Shown: positions 34,356 to 46,447, counted from the stretch's first letter. The stretch: DNA of 64,000 nt from Hypholoma sublateritium FD-334 SS-4 (GCA_000827495.1 KN817558.1:219754-283753), one strand, 5' to 3'. Made by a program: numbers and translations. The notes: generated from the letters alone by a model not told the origin.

Positions 34356-35470
34356 AGCATTTGGAGCTCACGAGTCAGGCACAAGTTTAGTTCTCTGTCT
34401 GTCGCTGTATTTCAGAGTATTGTACTCGTCGGAGATGAGGATATTCCTTGATCAAAAGTTGTGATACAGTCTGAGTCTGACTCTGCGGGGATATGCGACA
34501 AGGTTCTAATAGAATAGGGCACATTCTCACAGCAGGATTTGACCAAGTACACGTATTGTCACCGATGCGAAAATGCAACCCAAATTTAAGCGCCCGTGGC
34601 CCGGGAAAGTCGTTACGACGTTGATCCGGTCGCGCGTGAGATTATAGAGTAGACGCTGCCATTCAAACATTGACAAGTCTACTTAACAGGCAGACCCACT
34701 GGGTCTGAGCGCTAGCCGTCCGAGGGACGACGCGCCGGCAGCGGGGTGCCATAGTGGCACAGGTGCCCCGCGCAGGGCCGGCGGCGCGTCGCTGGCGCGC
34801 TTTCCGAGCCCTGGCACCGGATACTTGCGAACCTCGCCTCGACCCCGCGCCGTGCAGCGCGATTGTCGCGGACGATTACTACACATTATCGTGAAGCGCA
34901 GATCGGCAACTACCCGCGATCCACATTGCGCACTGCGATCTCAGGGCGCGGAAATTTGTGGTTTTCGGCGCGCGGTGACCGTTGTGTGAGCATGCAGGTA
35001 CCCACAGTGTGCAAAGTGAGCAATCCCTCACCCTGTAATGCACATGGTTTCAACGAGAAATCGGTTTCCAAAATAGAACAATCCTGCAATGATGGTGGCA
35101 GGCCAAGTTTTCTCTTTGACGGATCTCACAGTACTTACTGTCTGAGTGTCGCAGACAAGTGCGCTTAATATTCAATGCCAATATTCTCATCTGCAATGCG
35201 GGAAGCAATATGCAGCTCGGATACTACTTGAGGCCTGAAGGAAGTAGATAGACTAATTAGATGTCCCTATATTGCCTTGATAGAATTTCCACGGGCTGCT
35301 GCTACTGCATACTACGGTGCTACTAGTGTCCATCACTATTCGGATTGTAGTTAATATGTAAAGTCAACGTATAGGCCCCACTATGGCAACGTCAATGGCT
35401 AGGACACAATAACATGCTGCGAAACGACATCCAAAGGCTGGTTACACTTCGGTACGTCCAGCGGGGGATA
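34356..35470. other. Flank of repeat copy 2, no gene
   Basis: Contains the copy-2 version of the downstream block (about 34510-34610) and a GC-rich stretch at 34680-34860 with the hairpin-like words GTGCCATAGTGGCAC near 34746. No coding sequence recognised. Confidence 0.45.
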
Positions 35471-36070
35471 ACGCGCTCACGGATCCGGGATACAAAGTGC
35501 TTTGGCTCGATCTAGGCAAAGTCGAGGCTGTCAGAAATCACCGTATGCTTATTTTGGCGATCCGGGTTATGATTCAGAAGCTTTTCCTCAATCTTCTACG
35601 ACAGTTTCAATACCTAGTAGCGAATAGGACAGTCCGAGCATACCAAGTGACGCTGCGGGGAAGCCTTATGATGGAGCGCTCATGAAATGCGTCTTGGAAA
35701 GTTCTACAGAGATAGATAATATTCCTGTTTGTTTTGGCTTGCCTATAAATTGGTAGCATGATTAAAACTGCTTTTTGTGTTGTTGCTTCTCTGCCTATCC
35801 GTGATATAAAAAGGAAAATAAAATAAAATGAGTTGTATGTTGTTGTATTACTGTACCCCGTCTCTCACGTGTCTACTCCTTGATTAAAGTGCATTGCAAA
35901 TGATAGTCCTGTATAAGTACTGTATTATGATAGTCCGCGGCGATGGAAGACGTGGCGATTGCAATAGCAAGACGCACACTTACAGCAAAATTCCAACGCT
36001 GCGAAAGTGCAGCTCCAAATTTAGGCGCCCGCGGCCCGAGAAAGCCGTCGCGACCAAGCAAACACTGGAT
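35470..36070 (+). repeat. Third DUF5648 block, coding sequence lost
   Basis: This stretch starts like the upstream regions of the two DUF5648 genes (GGATCCGGGATACAAAGTGC; TATAAAT at 35744-35750). It then jumps straight into the sequence that follows gene 1: an A-rich tract, TGTTGTATTACTGTACC at about 35835, AAAGTGCATTG at about 35886, and the GCGCCCGCGGCCC block at about 36022. The whole coding sequence is missing. Confidence 0.7.
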
Positions 36071-36864
36071 ATTGGATACGCTTGGGATACGCATGGGATT
36101 GTAGACACAGCGATTTGAAACATATCCGTGGATCTACAAGGTAGAACTGTGCTTGTTAACCTCCAAGCCCACCGGGGCAATATCGGGACACAGGATACTT
36201 CAGTATCGTGCCTCGAGCGCCGCGACGTCCAGCGCGGCTGTCGCGTGCGTGGGTACTTACCGCACCATCGTGCAGTGCGGATTAGAGGTTTCCCATGGCT
36301 CCACTACTTATCACGTCCTCGTCCGTCAAAATTATGCGATACTTACATACTACGCCCGGCGGAGATCGCCCATTCTTTTTGTGTGCTGGCCGGTTTAGTG
36401 TGAATTAATCGAAGATTGGCTTAACGGTGACGTTGGCGTTTGACCTTGTGGGATATTGCCCTGTGGGGCTGCCGCTATGTATAAGTCCACCCTATTTCTT
36501 TTGCGGAAGGTGCGCCGGACATCCGGGTGCTGAGTGCTCTTATCAGATATCGGAGATGGTGTGCCGTATCTAAGCGCGGCTTCGCGGCGTTGGCTGAGCG
36601 CCGGTTTCCTCAGGTTCATCCGTCTTCCACTGGCGTGGAGTACATTCACCGGCGTTTGTATACGCACGCATAAGAATGCCAAAGAACCTCGGTGGCCATG
36701 TGCTGCAGAAGCTAAAGCTGACGAATCACATTTATTTATTTTGAATTTACAGCAGGGCGTCATCGTGATCATGCTCTGAATCTTATGGGTACGCCCGTTA
36801 CTACACATTGCATAACTTTATCACATCTGCCGTCTAGATATATCCTATCCGCCAGCGCAGAGCA
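36071..36864. other. Flank of the ferric reductase gene
   Basis: At about 36205-36245 a short stretch (CGAGCGCCGCGACGTCCAGC) resembles the last part of the ferric reductase coding region near 36955, a further remnant of the duplicated block. Otherwise no gene. Confidence 0.4.
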
Positions 36865-39328
36865 TCACTGCGCGTGGGAGACAAGAAAGTCAGCACCCGC
36901 GCACAGAGATGGGAAATGGAGGGGGCGGATAATGGAGAGAAGACTTACCGCATCGCCGAACGCCTCGACGTGCAGCGCGACGGTCGGCGCGCCGTGCAGG
37001 ATAGCGCTCGCGCGCGGGGTGCGCAGGGCGCGGCGCACGCTCTCAGCCAGTGCGTGGGTGCCGCAGACTGTTAGCGCGTCAGCTATTGAGCCAACATGAA
37101 CAGGAAAGGGAAAGACGCACCGTTGACAGACACGTGCGACGTCCCGTCCGCGCGGAGCGCCTCGCCGAGGATGCGCGCGACGTCCGGCCGCCCGCGCAGG
37201 ACGCGCACGTTGGGCGAGGCGAGCAGCGCGCGTGCGGTGCCCTTCTCGAGTTCACTATCCGCCGGCTCCTTCTCGGGGTCAGCGCCGGAATCAGAGCCGG
37301 ACGTGGGCGTGGGCAGCGCCTTCTCCGCGTCTCCGTCACTAAGCGAGAGCTCGGACGCGCCGGACGGAGTGTCCGCGGGGTCGTCGGTGAGGTCCGCCGC
37401 GTCGCCGGTAATGTGAAATTGGAGCGAGAGTGCGAGCGTGGGCGGGACGCGGGCGAGCGCGGGCGCGAGGAGGGGGGCGATCCATTGGATGTGGTCTGTT
37501 CTTCGGGTTAATGTGGGTTCAGTTTTGTTGGAGAATAGAGACGCACCGAGGTCGCGCACGGCCCAGACGAACAGGATGCGCGCACACGTCGGGGCGCCCA
37601 CGGTCGCGCGGCTATTTGCCCAGATCAAAAATAAATCGTCAGCGCCCACATCTCCATGCGCTTTTCCCACCAAAAACGCAGCGCACCTGATCGCGTCAAG
37701 CAGCAGCGGCAGCGTGAACGCGACGCCGGATCCCCCCGCTAGGAGCACGGCGGCGTCCGCGCGCGCGAGGTGCGGCGGCGCGCTCGTCGGGCCGTTGAGC
37801 AGTACGGGGAGCGTCGCGCCCGAGGTGGACGCAAAGTGCGCGAGACGCTTGGTCGTGCCGGAGCGGATGCGCAGGATGAATATGAGGCTCTCGGTATCGA
37901 TGTTGCTTTTATCGTCGTCGATGGTGGCGATGGTGAACGGGTGCGACGCGAACGGCGACCCGCCAAGCGTGGGGAACGAGAGAAACGCGCTCTGCCCCGC
38001 ACTCCAGTGCAGCGCGCGGCGCCGCGGGACGGCGATGCGCAGGAAGTGCGGCGAGAGGCGCGTGATCGTTGCGTTCGCGTTGTCTTCTGCGTTGGTGGTG
38101 CTGGCGCTGTCGGCGGCGGCGCGCGGGGAAAATGCAGAGAAGAGCGCCGAGGGCGGGTTGTACAGCGCGAGCTGGATGAGGCGCAAGCCGCGGTCGACGC
38201 CCCAGACAACGAACGCGGGCCAGGCACCGTAGTACGTCAGCCTGCGGGTGTTAGGTCAGTGTTGAACGTAAGAAGGGCGAATGGACGTACGTGCGGCCCG
38301 TGAGGTGGAACAGGATGCCGAGCATGAAGATGCTACGTGGCGGTCAGGCGGGGTCAGCCCCGCGGGGGTACAAGTAAGATGAAGGGTACGTACAGCGCGC
38401 CGACGAGATGCACCGCTAGGAAGACCTCGTACGAACGCGCGCGCACGGGGCGCACGGTGAAGATGCAGAGGAGCGTAAGCGTGGATACGGCGAGCGCGCC
38501 GCAGCGCACCCAGGCGTGGTTCGGCGTCTCGTCAGTGAGCAGCCTGTGGGTTTTATTAGTGGCGTTGGATAGTATTGAGGATAGACGCACCCCACGGTTA
38601 CGCGCCCGCCGCCGTGGATCCACCCGAGGATGCAGATGATGCGCGCGGAGAGACGGTGCAGGTAGTTGAGCTGGGTGGTGTTAGTTCGTTTTTGTTTTGA
38701 ATGGGGGATGATTGGGGTGGCGAACCTTGTCAAAGCTTACGCCAGTGAGCCCTGTGGGGTGTTAGATCGTAAATTAACAATAGAGATTAAACACACAGGA
38801 GACGAGGTTGTTCCGCATGCCGAGGGCAGCCATGATGGGGATCTGCGAGGCGGCGATGGTACCCGCGCGGTTGGCGAAATATTTCGGGTCCACGCGCATT
38901 CCCTGCAGGTTGGTGGCTGCAGACGATGAGATTTAATTAGTGGTAAGGAAAAGCAACTTGCTGTTGACAAAGGTCCAAGTGAAGAGGACGCCGATGTAGC
39001 CGACGGTGAGGCCGAGCTCAGCAAAATTGAACGTGTAGTTCGCGCCGAGCGGGATGGTGTAGCGGAACGAGATGGCGCGGAGGGTGTCTATCGCCGCCGC
39101 TGGCAGGCGACTCCAGTAAATTTTCTGACCGTCGGGGGGTCCATTAGGGACGGCGCGACGGCGGTGGCGGGTGAGGAAGTAGTAGCCGAGAGAAATAAAG
39201 TGGCATATGGAGATGAGGGCGATGAAGGAGGCGAGGAGGTAGAGGACCTGCTTCGGGTAAGAGAAGAAGCGGGCGATGCGGATTGCCTTGTTCGGGTCGA
39301 CGGGGGCTGGGGCTGGAGCGGTCGACAT
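36865..39328 (-). CDS. Ferric/cupric reductase transmembrane protein
   Basis: Plasma-membrane metalloreductase that passes electrons from NADPH through FAD and heme to extracellular Fe(III) or Cu(II). About eleven exons on the minus strand (38962-39328, 38797-38916, 38726-38751, 38591-38670, 38394-38543, 38291-38332, 37687-38241, 37547-37611, 37121-37495, 36949-37067, 36865-36867) give 633 aa. Early helices carry the heme-binding region (SWLTGVSFDKLNYLHRL, GWIHGGG and FLAVHLVGAL). HPFTIAT is the FAD site, LLAGGSGVAFTLPLL the NADPH Gly-rich site, and VNVCGTHALAESVRRAL the C-terminal nucleotide motif. Ser, Asp and Glu-rich loop before the last motif. Intron 1 fits only as a GC-AG intron. The last intron (81 nt) is open in frame, so a 27-residue longer tail is possible. 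Confidence 0.88.
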
Positions 39329-41464
39329 TTTGTGATAGGAAACTCTGCGACGTGGCAGGCTTTTAAGGTAGACATTCTGCAGATGGGAACGGACGGAGGA
39401 ATGGGGACATGCAGCAGGTAATGTGGCCGCGAACGGTGCGGCGAGCGTATGGCCATGCTGCTAGAAGAATGCTAGGATTGTGCAGATTTGCAGCTATAAA
39501 TACCTTTGGCGGCGCAGAACCGAGAATTTATCTGATAAGAATGGGTTATCTGATTAAGACGATGCATCTAATCTCACGGTTTGTCTGTGGATGGGGATGG
39601 AACGCACGATAACGGACCGCGAGGCGTTAGACCGAATGGAGGCGATAGTGAGCTCCAGGAGTAAAAAGAGGATGAGGGTGCCGGTGCGGATGCAAATTCA
39701 GATGAGAGATGTACGCAATTGGTAAGTAGTAGTCACCTATGCCAAAATTGATCAGATCCAAATATGTGCAAGCATAAAGTAAGAGAAATATCCTTGAAAT
39801 ACCTGGGAATCTCTTTGAAACCTCTCCGTTGGTACAAATATGCGGATGCGCCACAACGGCTTGTACAGGCTAGATTGTGCGACTTTTTAAGGACACGCAT
39901 TGGCCTGAGCATAAGTAACCATATCTCAATTCCTTCAGTATCCTTAGGTACGCCGAGTAATATGTGAAGGAAGATTGGCACGCGCTTTGCGCGACTCGCA
40001 ATCAGTCGATGTGCACAGCGGGGTTTGCGGGTTGGTACTGTGCAAGGGTAGAGGGCCAGGGAGGAGCGTACTACGATCCGAACTTGACATAAGCTTGACG
40101 GAACTGTTTTAGAACGCGCGAGTTTGTTTGCTTTGGCATGAGGATCCTATTTTCAAATTGCCGCTGAATTATCATATGTACCCTGTTCTTGTACCACCTA
40201 GATCGGCTTGTAGATCTCACCGGAATCTCTGTTATGGGTACATCGTCTCGTGAAAAACATAGGCTATTTTGTATTATTGGTCTTGAGAAGATATTTGAAC
40301 GCAGAGCACTCAGCGGACCGCGCACTGAGACGCAAGCCGCTGTCAGCGTCAGCACATGGACGCGGGAGAAGCGAGGGTGCACGTACAGAAGGAGGCCCGC
40401 CATCCACGGCGGCCGGCGACAATTTTGACGAAGAACGAGCAGGATATGCCTACTGCAGTACTCTCGCAGGCGGCCTCCTTGGGCGTAGGTGGGACGGAAA
40501 CGCGCAGTGGTTTGGGCACTGAGGAAGGCCGTAGCTCAGTGACGGCAAAAGGAATCGCGAACACGACATGTGGGGGTTATGGCAAAGTTATGGTCGTGAA
40601 ACGGGTGCCGCGAGTTCGCTGCTTACGAGGGCGTCGTGGCTTCGTCGGGTGGTGGATATGGGTAGCATCCGGTGTTCTTCGGCACCGAAGAGGCGAAGAA
40701 TAGTACGCGCGTGAGCTGCGCAATTCGCACAGGCTCTATGCCAGCGTTATTTGGCGCTGAACGCGCGGGGCAGCGAGGCACGGCGCCAACACGAGCTGAA
40801 AAGCTCACGGAGACGCCAGAGGGTGCCAGTACTGATAGAGCACGCGGGCAGATGAGCAAGAATAGCGCCCAAGCTCGCGCAGGTGCTATGGTGGGGTTTT
40901 TGGATCCTGAATTGACCGCACAGAGAGGAGCGGTGTTCGCACTGATGTTAGAGCTTGCGCAGGCCGTCAGTTTCTGAGTACAGACGGTTGGCGCGGGTTC
41001 GTTGTCGTTGTGACTTCATTGTTGAAGCTCACGCGCTCAAAGGTTGTGAGACGGTCGAGAATGAGGGATGGATCGATGGCCAGTGGCCACCCATAGACTG
41101 TTCCGCTCGCGCATCGCGTGAGGCGTGTACCGGAAGTAAGTGGCAGGCGGACCGTACACCAGGCTTTGGCATTATGAAAGGCTGTTGAGGGCTAGTCTCC
41201 GAGTCGCAAGCAAGACTTGAGCCCAACTTGAGCCATACAATCTGTGCCTAATATGGCTTGCAACCAGCAAGGTAGTTTTTGAAAAAGAGTAAAGGTCATT
41301 TAAGCTGGATGATTGGTGCAAGTCTAGTTGAGGCGACAGATGTTGGACGGACGAGTGAGTGGACCTTTTTAGGGGAGATCGAGAAATAAGGCGTGATTAC
41401 GTGATGTCACGTGTCCAGCAGGAGGACTTTTTGCGGCCGGCTCTCGTCGTGCTGCCCATCCACC
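39329..41464. other. Long intergenic region
   Basis: 2.1 kb between ferric reductase (-) and the CCCH gene (+), so it should hold two promoters. ORFs of 60-115 codons occur on both strands but none shows a domain, signal peptide or paralogue in the window. Nothing further identified. Confidence 0.5.
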
Positions 41465-43992
41465 ATGCCCAACGACTCGGATCGCGACCAAAAGTCCAAA
41501 TCAGCATCAGCAACATCCAAGAGTGAGCCATCTCTGTGCAGATAGACGCTATCTAACACGAACCAGCCAAGGATCTCTCCCATGTGCCCTGCAAGTTCTT
41601 CAAGGTCGGCGGGTGCACCGCAGGCTCGTCGTGCCCCTTCTCCCACAGCTCGAGCGCCGAGCCCGGGCAGAAGGAGACCTGCACCTGGTTCGTGAAGGGA
41701 AACTGCAAGTTTGGCCACAAGTGCGCTCTGGCGCACGTCCTGCCCGGACAGAGCCCCTCGATGGACCGCAAGAACAAGAAGGCTGCGCAGGCGGCGGCAG
41801 CTGCGGGCACCGGCGGCGCCGACAGGAAATCTGTGCGTCCCAAGCGCGAGGCGGCGTCCAGCAGCCCAGCACTCCCCCTCCTCGCCGGCGGCGCGACCGC
41901 CCCAACCCGCGGCGCAGCGAGGCCGCCGATGGGCGTCCCCCTCAAGGCGTCGATCTCGCCGTCGGCACCCGCCCCGCCGCTCCAGGACACCGACTTCGCG
42001 GCGTTTGCGACGCTCGACGATATGGAGGCGCAGCATGCGAAGCAGGACGAGCCGGAGCCCGCCGCTGCTGCTGCGACCCCTGCGCCCGCGCTGCCGCCCT
42101 CGGCGCCGCGCCCAACTGCGCCTGCGACCGCCCCCGTCGACTTTGGCCCGATCGGGTCGCCGCCTACGTACCGCGCGAGCCAGCCGACGTCGCCGAATGG
42201 TGCGTTCTCGCCCGCGACGTCGCCGCGGAATCATGCCCACATTAACGGCGTCAACATCGCGGCGAACCGCGCGGCGTCGCCTGCGCCGCTCGGCACGCCC
42301 ACCGCGGGGCTCAGCACGTCGCCGTTCTCGGCGCCGGGGACGCAGACGTCGTTCATGTCTGGGTCGTACACGGGCGGCGGCGGCGGCGGCGGCTTCGGGA
42401 ACATGGGCATGGCGGCGAGCCTGGGGAGCGGCCTGGCGATGATGGGCGGGCGCAAGGGGTGGGGCGACAGCGCCGACGCCGCGGGGTCGCCGGCGCGCGG
42501 GGGCGGGGCGTACGGCGGGCTGCTGAGCGCGCAGCTCGCGTCGTCGCTCACCGGCACGCGGAGCGGCGCGTTTGGGGAATACGACATCAGCGTCGAGTAT
42601 GACGACTTTGGCGCGGGCCGCCGTCGCGCGGCGGCGGCGCGCGAGGTCGCGGTGGAGGACGAGGAGATGGAGGACTTCCTGCCCAGCTCGCTGACGGAGC
42701 TGCTCACGCCCGAGGAGCGCAGCCGCCGCATGTCGCGCAGCCACTCGGGGCAGCACCCGGGCGGGATCAGCCAGCTGAGCAGGGAGCTCGCGGCGGGCGC
42801 GGAGCCGGTGCTTAATGGTGGAGGTGGTGGGGGCGGGGGCGGCGGGGGGCATAGGTACTCGCGCTCCGTGCCGGCGCCGACGCTGCTGGGCGACATCAAG
42901 AGCATCTGGGCGGACACGGCTGGGGCGCTCCCCGCGTCGCCCACCGCGCGCGGCGGCTTTGCGGCGGCGCGCTTCGACCCGTATTCCAGTGGCGGCGCGT
43001 TCGCGGACACGGACGGGCTGAGCATGAGCGTGGGGAGCGCCGCGGGGGGGTCGTCGTTCGGCGGCGGGGGCGGTGGCGGCGTGGGCAGTCCGAGCAACGC
43101 GAGCGCGGCGTTTTTGCCGGGGCTGCATCACCATTATCTGTCGGCGAAGGCGAAGCAGCAGCAGCAGGCACAGCAGCAGCAGCAGGCGCAGCTGGGCCTG
43201 GGCATGGGCGGCATCGGGCGCGCGCTGCGCGGGGCGAGCGGGCCGCTGTTTGCCCAGGCGCCGGCGGGGGGGCAGGTGGGAGGAGGCGCGGGGCACTCGA
43301 TCGCGGGCAACTACGCCGGCGCGCTGGGCTTGCCGTCGTCCGCGTCCGCGTCCTCGGCGGGCTTCCACACGCACACGCACGGGAACGTGCAGACGACGTA
43401 CCGCACGACGCCCTCGCCGTTCGACCTCACGCAGACGATGCACGCGCAGCAGCAGCCGCAACAACAGCAGCAGCAGCAGCAGCAGCAGGTGTACGGGCTC
43501 GCGGGGCAGTACCAGCAGCACCAGCAGCAGCAACAGCAGGCGCAGGCGCAGCAGGGCGGTGCGGGCCGCGGGGAAGACGCGCTGGGCGTGCTGAGCCCGA
43601 GCGCGCGCGCGCTGCAGGCGCACGCGCCGGGGCAGAGCCTGCCGCAGGGCCTCGCGGCGGGGTACTCGCGGATCCACGCGCTGCCGCCGCTCACGCACCT
43701 CGCGCTGTCGCCGCCCGCGGGCGGGGAGGACGGGTATGGGGCGGGGGAGTGGGGTGGCCAGGGCGGCCAGGGCCTGGAGGGCATGTTCGCGCGGCTGACG
43801 TACTCGGCGGCGGCGGCGCGCGGGGGGACGCCGCCTGCTGGGGGCGCGGGCGCGGGGACGCCGCCGCCGCCCGGCCTCACGCGGAATGTGAGCGGGGGCC
43901 GGTACGCGGCGAGCAGTGGGCTGCTGAGCCCGCTGAGCGGGCCGGTGATGACGAAGGACGACGATGATCTGTTCGATATGGAGTCCGGTTAG
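41465..43992 (+). CDS. CCCH zinc-finger protein, Gln/Gly-rich
   Basis: Probable RNA-binding protein of 827 aa. Exon 1 is 41465-41522; exon 2 is 41567-43992. Two CCCH fingers with C-x7-C-x5-C-x3-H spacing lie near residues 25-80: CKFFKVGGCTAGSSCPFSH and CTWFVKGNCKFGHKCALAH. The fungal relatives with this finger pair include yeast Lee1-like proteins. The remaining 740 residues are low complexity: Ala/Pro, poly-Gly (GGGGGG near residues 260 and 440), His, and poly-Gln runs (residues 565-700). They contain SP/TP sites and an acidic DEEMEDF motif. The very high GC makes long overlapping ORFs on both strands (763 codons on minus) that are not genes. The tail ends DDDDLFDMESG. Role in mRNA control inferred from family. 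Confidence 0.87.
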
Positions 43993-44391
43993 GGTGTGGG
44001 GGAGACGAAAAATGTGATCTAGTCGTTTCTTTTTATGTGTGCTTGCTATTAATCTTTTCCTTACTTTCTTTTCGTCTGTGCGCTGCGCACCTTATTGCCG
44101 ATTCTCAGAACCTATTTTCGGGCGCGCGGTGGGCGGTTGGTTTTCTGCTTTGCTTTGCTGTGCGCGGGCACCGTGCGCTTGACGACTTGGATACGGACAG
44201 ACTACGTACTTATCGGCATGTAAAAGCACTTTATTTATTGATTATTAGTCTAGGTATGAAAATTTCGTGCGTTTGTCTGTGTGATCACGCGCACGTGTGA
44301 GGGAGGAGTCAGGGGCGCCGGCGCCGGCGCCATCTCTTGTCCAGCGACACCCACCACCCAATCGGCGCTACTGAGTACTGAGTGTGCGAGC
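43993..44391. other. Intergenic, promoter of ribokinase
   Basis: 399 bases between two same-strand genes. A TTATTTATTG-like AT-rich stretch lies near 44232. GGCGCCGGCGCCGGCGCC near 44317 is a palindromic GC repeat. No gene. Confidence 0.4.
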
Positions 44392-45652
44392 ATGGCGGAC
44401 GCAGATGCGCTGCCAGTGTGCATTGTCAGGGGATCGATCAGTGCGTGGCGGCTACATGGGCTCGTGCGCGGACGTGGATGGCTGAGATTGTTGTAGATCA
44501 TGACGAGTACTTCCACGGTGCGTACCTAGCCTAGGTGCGCGGGATCGGCGGGGCGATCGCTGGCTGATGGGCGTGGCGCAGTGGACCATATCGTGCGGCC
44601 GGGAGAGACGCTCGCGTCGAGTGCGCACGAGAGCCGCGTCGGCGGGAAGGGCGCGAACCAGGCGGTGGCGGTGGCGCGCGCCGGGGGGAATGTGCAGTTT
44701 TATGGCGCGGTCGGGCGCGATGGGGCGTGGATCCAGGAGAGGATGGGCGGGTATGGGGTCGGCGGCGAGATTGTCGTCGTTGATGTGAGCCTGCGTGTTT
44801 TTGGGAGTTTGGTGCGGTGCTGACTTTTGGGTACTAGGAGCCGACGGGGCGGGCGATTATACAGGTTGATAGGGAGGGGGAGAACAGTATTGGTGCGTAT
44901 GTGCGCAGGCGCTCAGTGGGAAGCTGACCCGTGGGCGTGCAGTGCTGTTCCCCGGGGCGAACCACAGCGAGGCGGTCGAGCGCGCGTTCGAGGCGCGCGG
45001 CGCGGGGTGGTTCCCGCCCGCGGCGTGCGTGCTGCTGCAGAACGAGATCAGCCCCCGCGCGACGCGCTATGCGATGGAGCACTCCGGCGCCGCGGTGGTC
45101 GTGTACAACCCGTCGCCGCTGCCCTCTCCAGAGGAGCTGCGCGCGCTCCCCTGGGCGCGCGTCGCATGGCTCGTGGTGAACGCGGCGGAGGCGCGCGGCG
45201 TGCTCGCGGCGCTCGACGCCGGCGAGCTGGGAGGTGCGGACGCGGGCGGGGTGCTCGCGCGCCTCGCGGCGCTGCCTGCGCTGCGCGCGACGGGCGTGGT
45301 GTGCACGCTCGGCGTGGACGGGGTGATTGCTGCCGTGCGCGGCGCGGGCGCGGCGGTTGAGACGGTGCGCGTTGGTGCGGCGAAGCTGCGCGGGGCGGTG
45401 CGCGATACGACGGGGGCGGGCGACTGCTTCACGGGGTACTTTGCGCAGGGCGTCGTGGGCCTGCCAGGCGGGCCCGGCGCCGATGCGATCGCGCGCGTGC
45501 TGCAGACGTGTGTAGCGGTGAGTGTGTATTTATGCGCTGGGAGATGGGCTTATGGTCTGTGATAGGCTGCGGGGATGTGCTGTGAGAAACGCGGGACGGT
45601 GGATAGTATACCGGTGAGAGCGCACGTCGAAGCGCGCATGCGATTGGCTTAG
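44392..45652 (+). CDS. RBK1: Ribokinase
   Basis: Phosphorylates D-ribose to ribose-5-phosphate with ATP. Six exons (44392-44440, 44497-44517, 44582-44784, 44838-44892, 44943-45517, 45566-45652) give 329 aa of the PfkB family. The first PfkB signature is VGGKGANQAVAVARAGG; GSINHDEYFHVDHIVRPGE is the N-terminal substrate region, formed across a 21-nt exon. The catalytic signature is DTTGAGDCFTGYF, with the Asp base. The C-terminus has the expected AAGMCCEKRGTVDSIP pattern. Codons are very GC-rich. The start at 44392 is chosen because MADADALPVCIVRGSI matches the usual beginning. Confidence 0.92.
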
Positions 45653-45694
45653 ATTGTACAATTACATGGGTGATTACTACTTCGCATTGGCTTG

Positions 45695-46447
45695 CTAAGC
45701 CGCGGGGGCGTGCAGCTCCTTGTGCAGCCCGAAGCGCCTGATCTCGAGCCCCCCGACGCCTACGGCGCCGACGATCTTGGTCGTCCACGGCGTCACGAGC
45801 GCCGCCTTGAACCCGACCTGCTCGTGGTAGTCGTCCCGGTCCGTGTCGTACAGCGTGAGGTAGTTGTGCGTCGCCTCGGCCGGCGGCGCGGGCCCCGCGA
45901 TCTGCGCGCGGTCGACGAGCTTGAAGCGCCGCACGCGCACGAAGCCCGGCACCGCGGAGAGCTGCGGGATGTGCTCCTCGTCGTACCACTTATTGAACTC
46001 GGCGTCCAGCTCGGGCTGCACGCGGAAAGTGACCACCAGCGCGAACTGCGTGGGGAAGGTGCTGGCGGCCGGGGAGGCGACGACGTTGATGAGGTCGTAC
46101 ACCCGCCGGTCGAGGCTCTGCGCGCGCGCGATGATGTCGATGTCGCGCGGCGTGGCGCTGGCGACGAGCGCCTTGTACGGCGCGCTCGACCCGATCGCGG
46201 CGCTGCTCAGGTCGTAGACCGCGAGCCACGTCGGCGCCGCGCCGTCCGTCGCCTTGTAGCGCGCGGCTTTGGTGAACCCGGGGACGGTCAGCCGCGCGGG
46301 GCCGTGCTCGTTGTCGTACCAGTCTGCCAGTGCGCGGGGTTAGCGTTGCTTTGGGGGAGGGAGCGGGGGGCACTTGCCGCTGAACTCCGCCTCGGGGACT
46401 TTGGGGCCTATTTCGCCGTAGACGAAGAGGAGGCCGCGATCTGCCAT
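45695..46447 (-). CDS. DABB/EthD-like protein, copy A
   Basis: Protein of 232 aa with two tandem dimeric alpha-beta-barrel (EthD-like) modules: [16 protein letters not shown] near residue 25 and FNKWYDEEHIPQLSAVPGF near residue 140. Two exons: 46378-46447 and 45695-46323. The frame is kept only if the 54-nt intron starts with GC (gcaagt). DABB proteins bind or transform small organic molecules; the substrate here is unknown. First of three tandem same-strand copies (A 45.7, B 46.6, C 47.5 kb), with a TATA box (TTTATAAG) about 35-40 nt upstream. No signal peptide. Role is inferred from fold only. Confidence 0.8.

Noticed and set aside
34720..34880. A third ferric reductase relic in the GC-rich stretch at 34.7-34.9 kb
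   Set aside because: No convincing match to the reductase gene could be found by eye.
37438..38303. Plus-strand ORFs (264 and 177 codons) opposite ferric reductase
   Set aside because: No domain; they shadow a GC-rich minus-strand exon with clear FAD and NADPH motifs.
41407..43698. 763-codon minus-strand ORF opposite the CCCH gene
   Set aside because: Composition is Arg/Ala only, as expected opposite a very GC-rich coding frame; the plus frame has two zinc fingers.
44827..45360. 177-codon ORF rich in Arg/Gly within ribokinase
   Set aside because: Out of frame with the PfkB motifs; GC-driven shadow.
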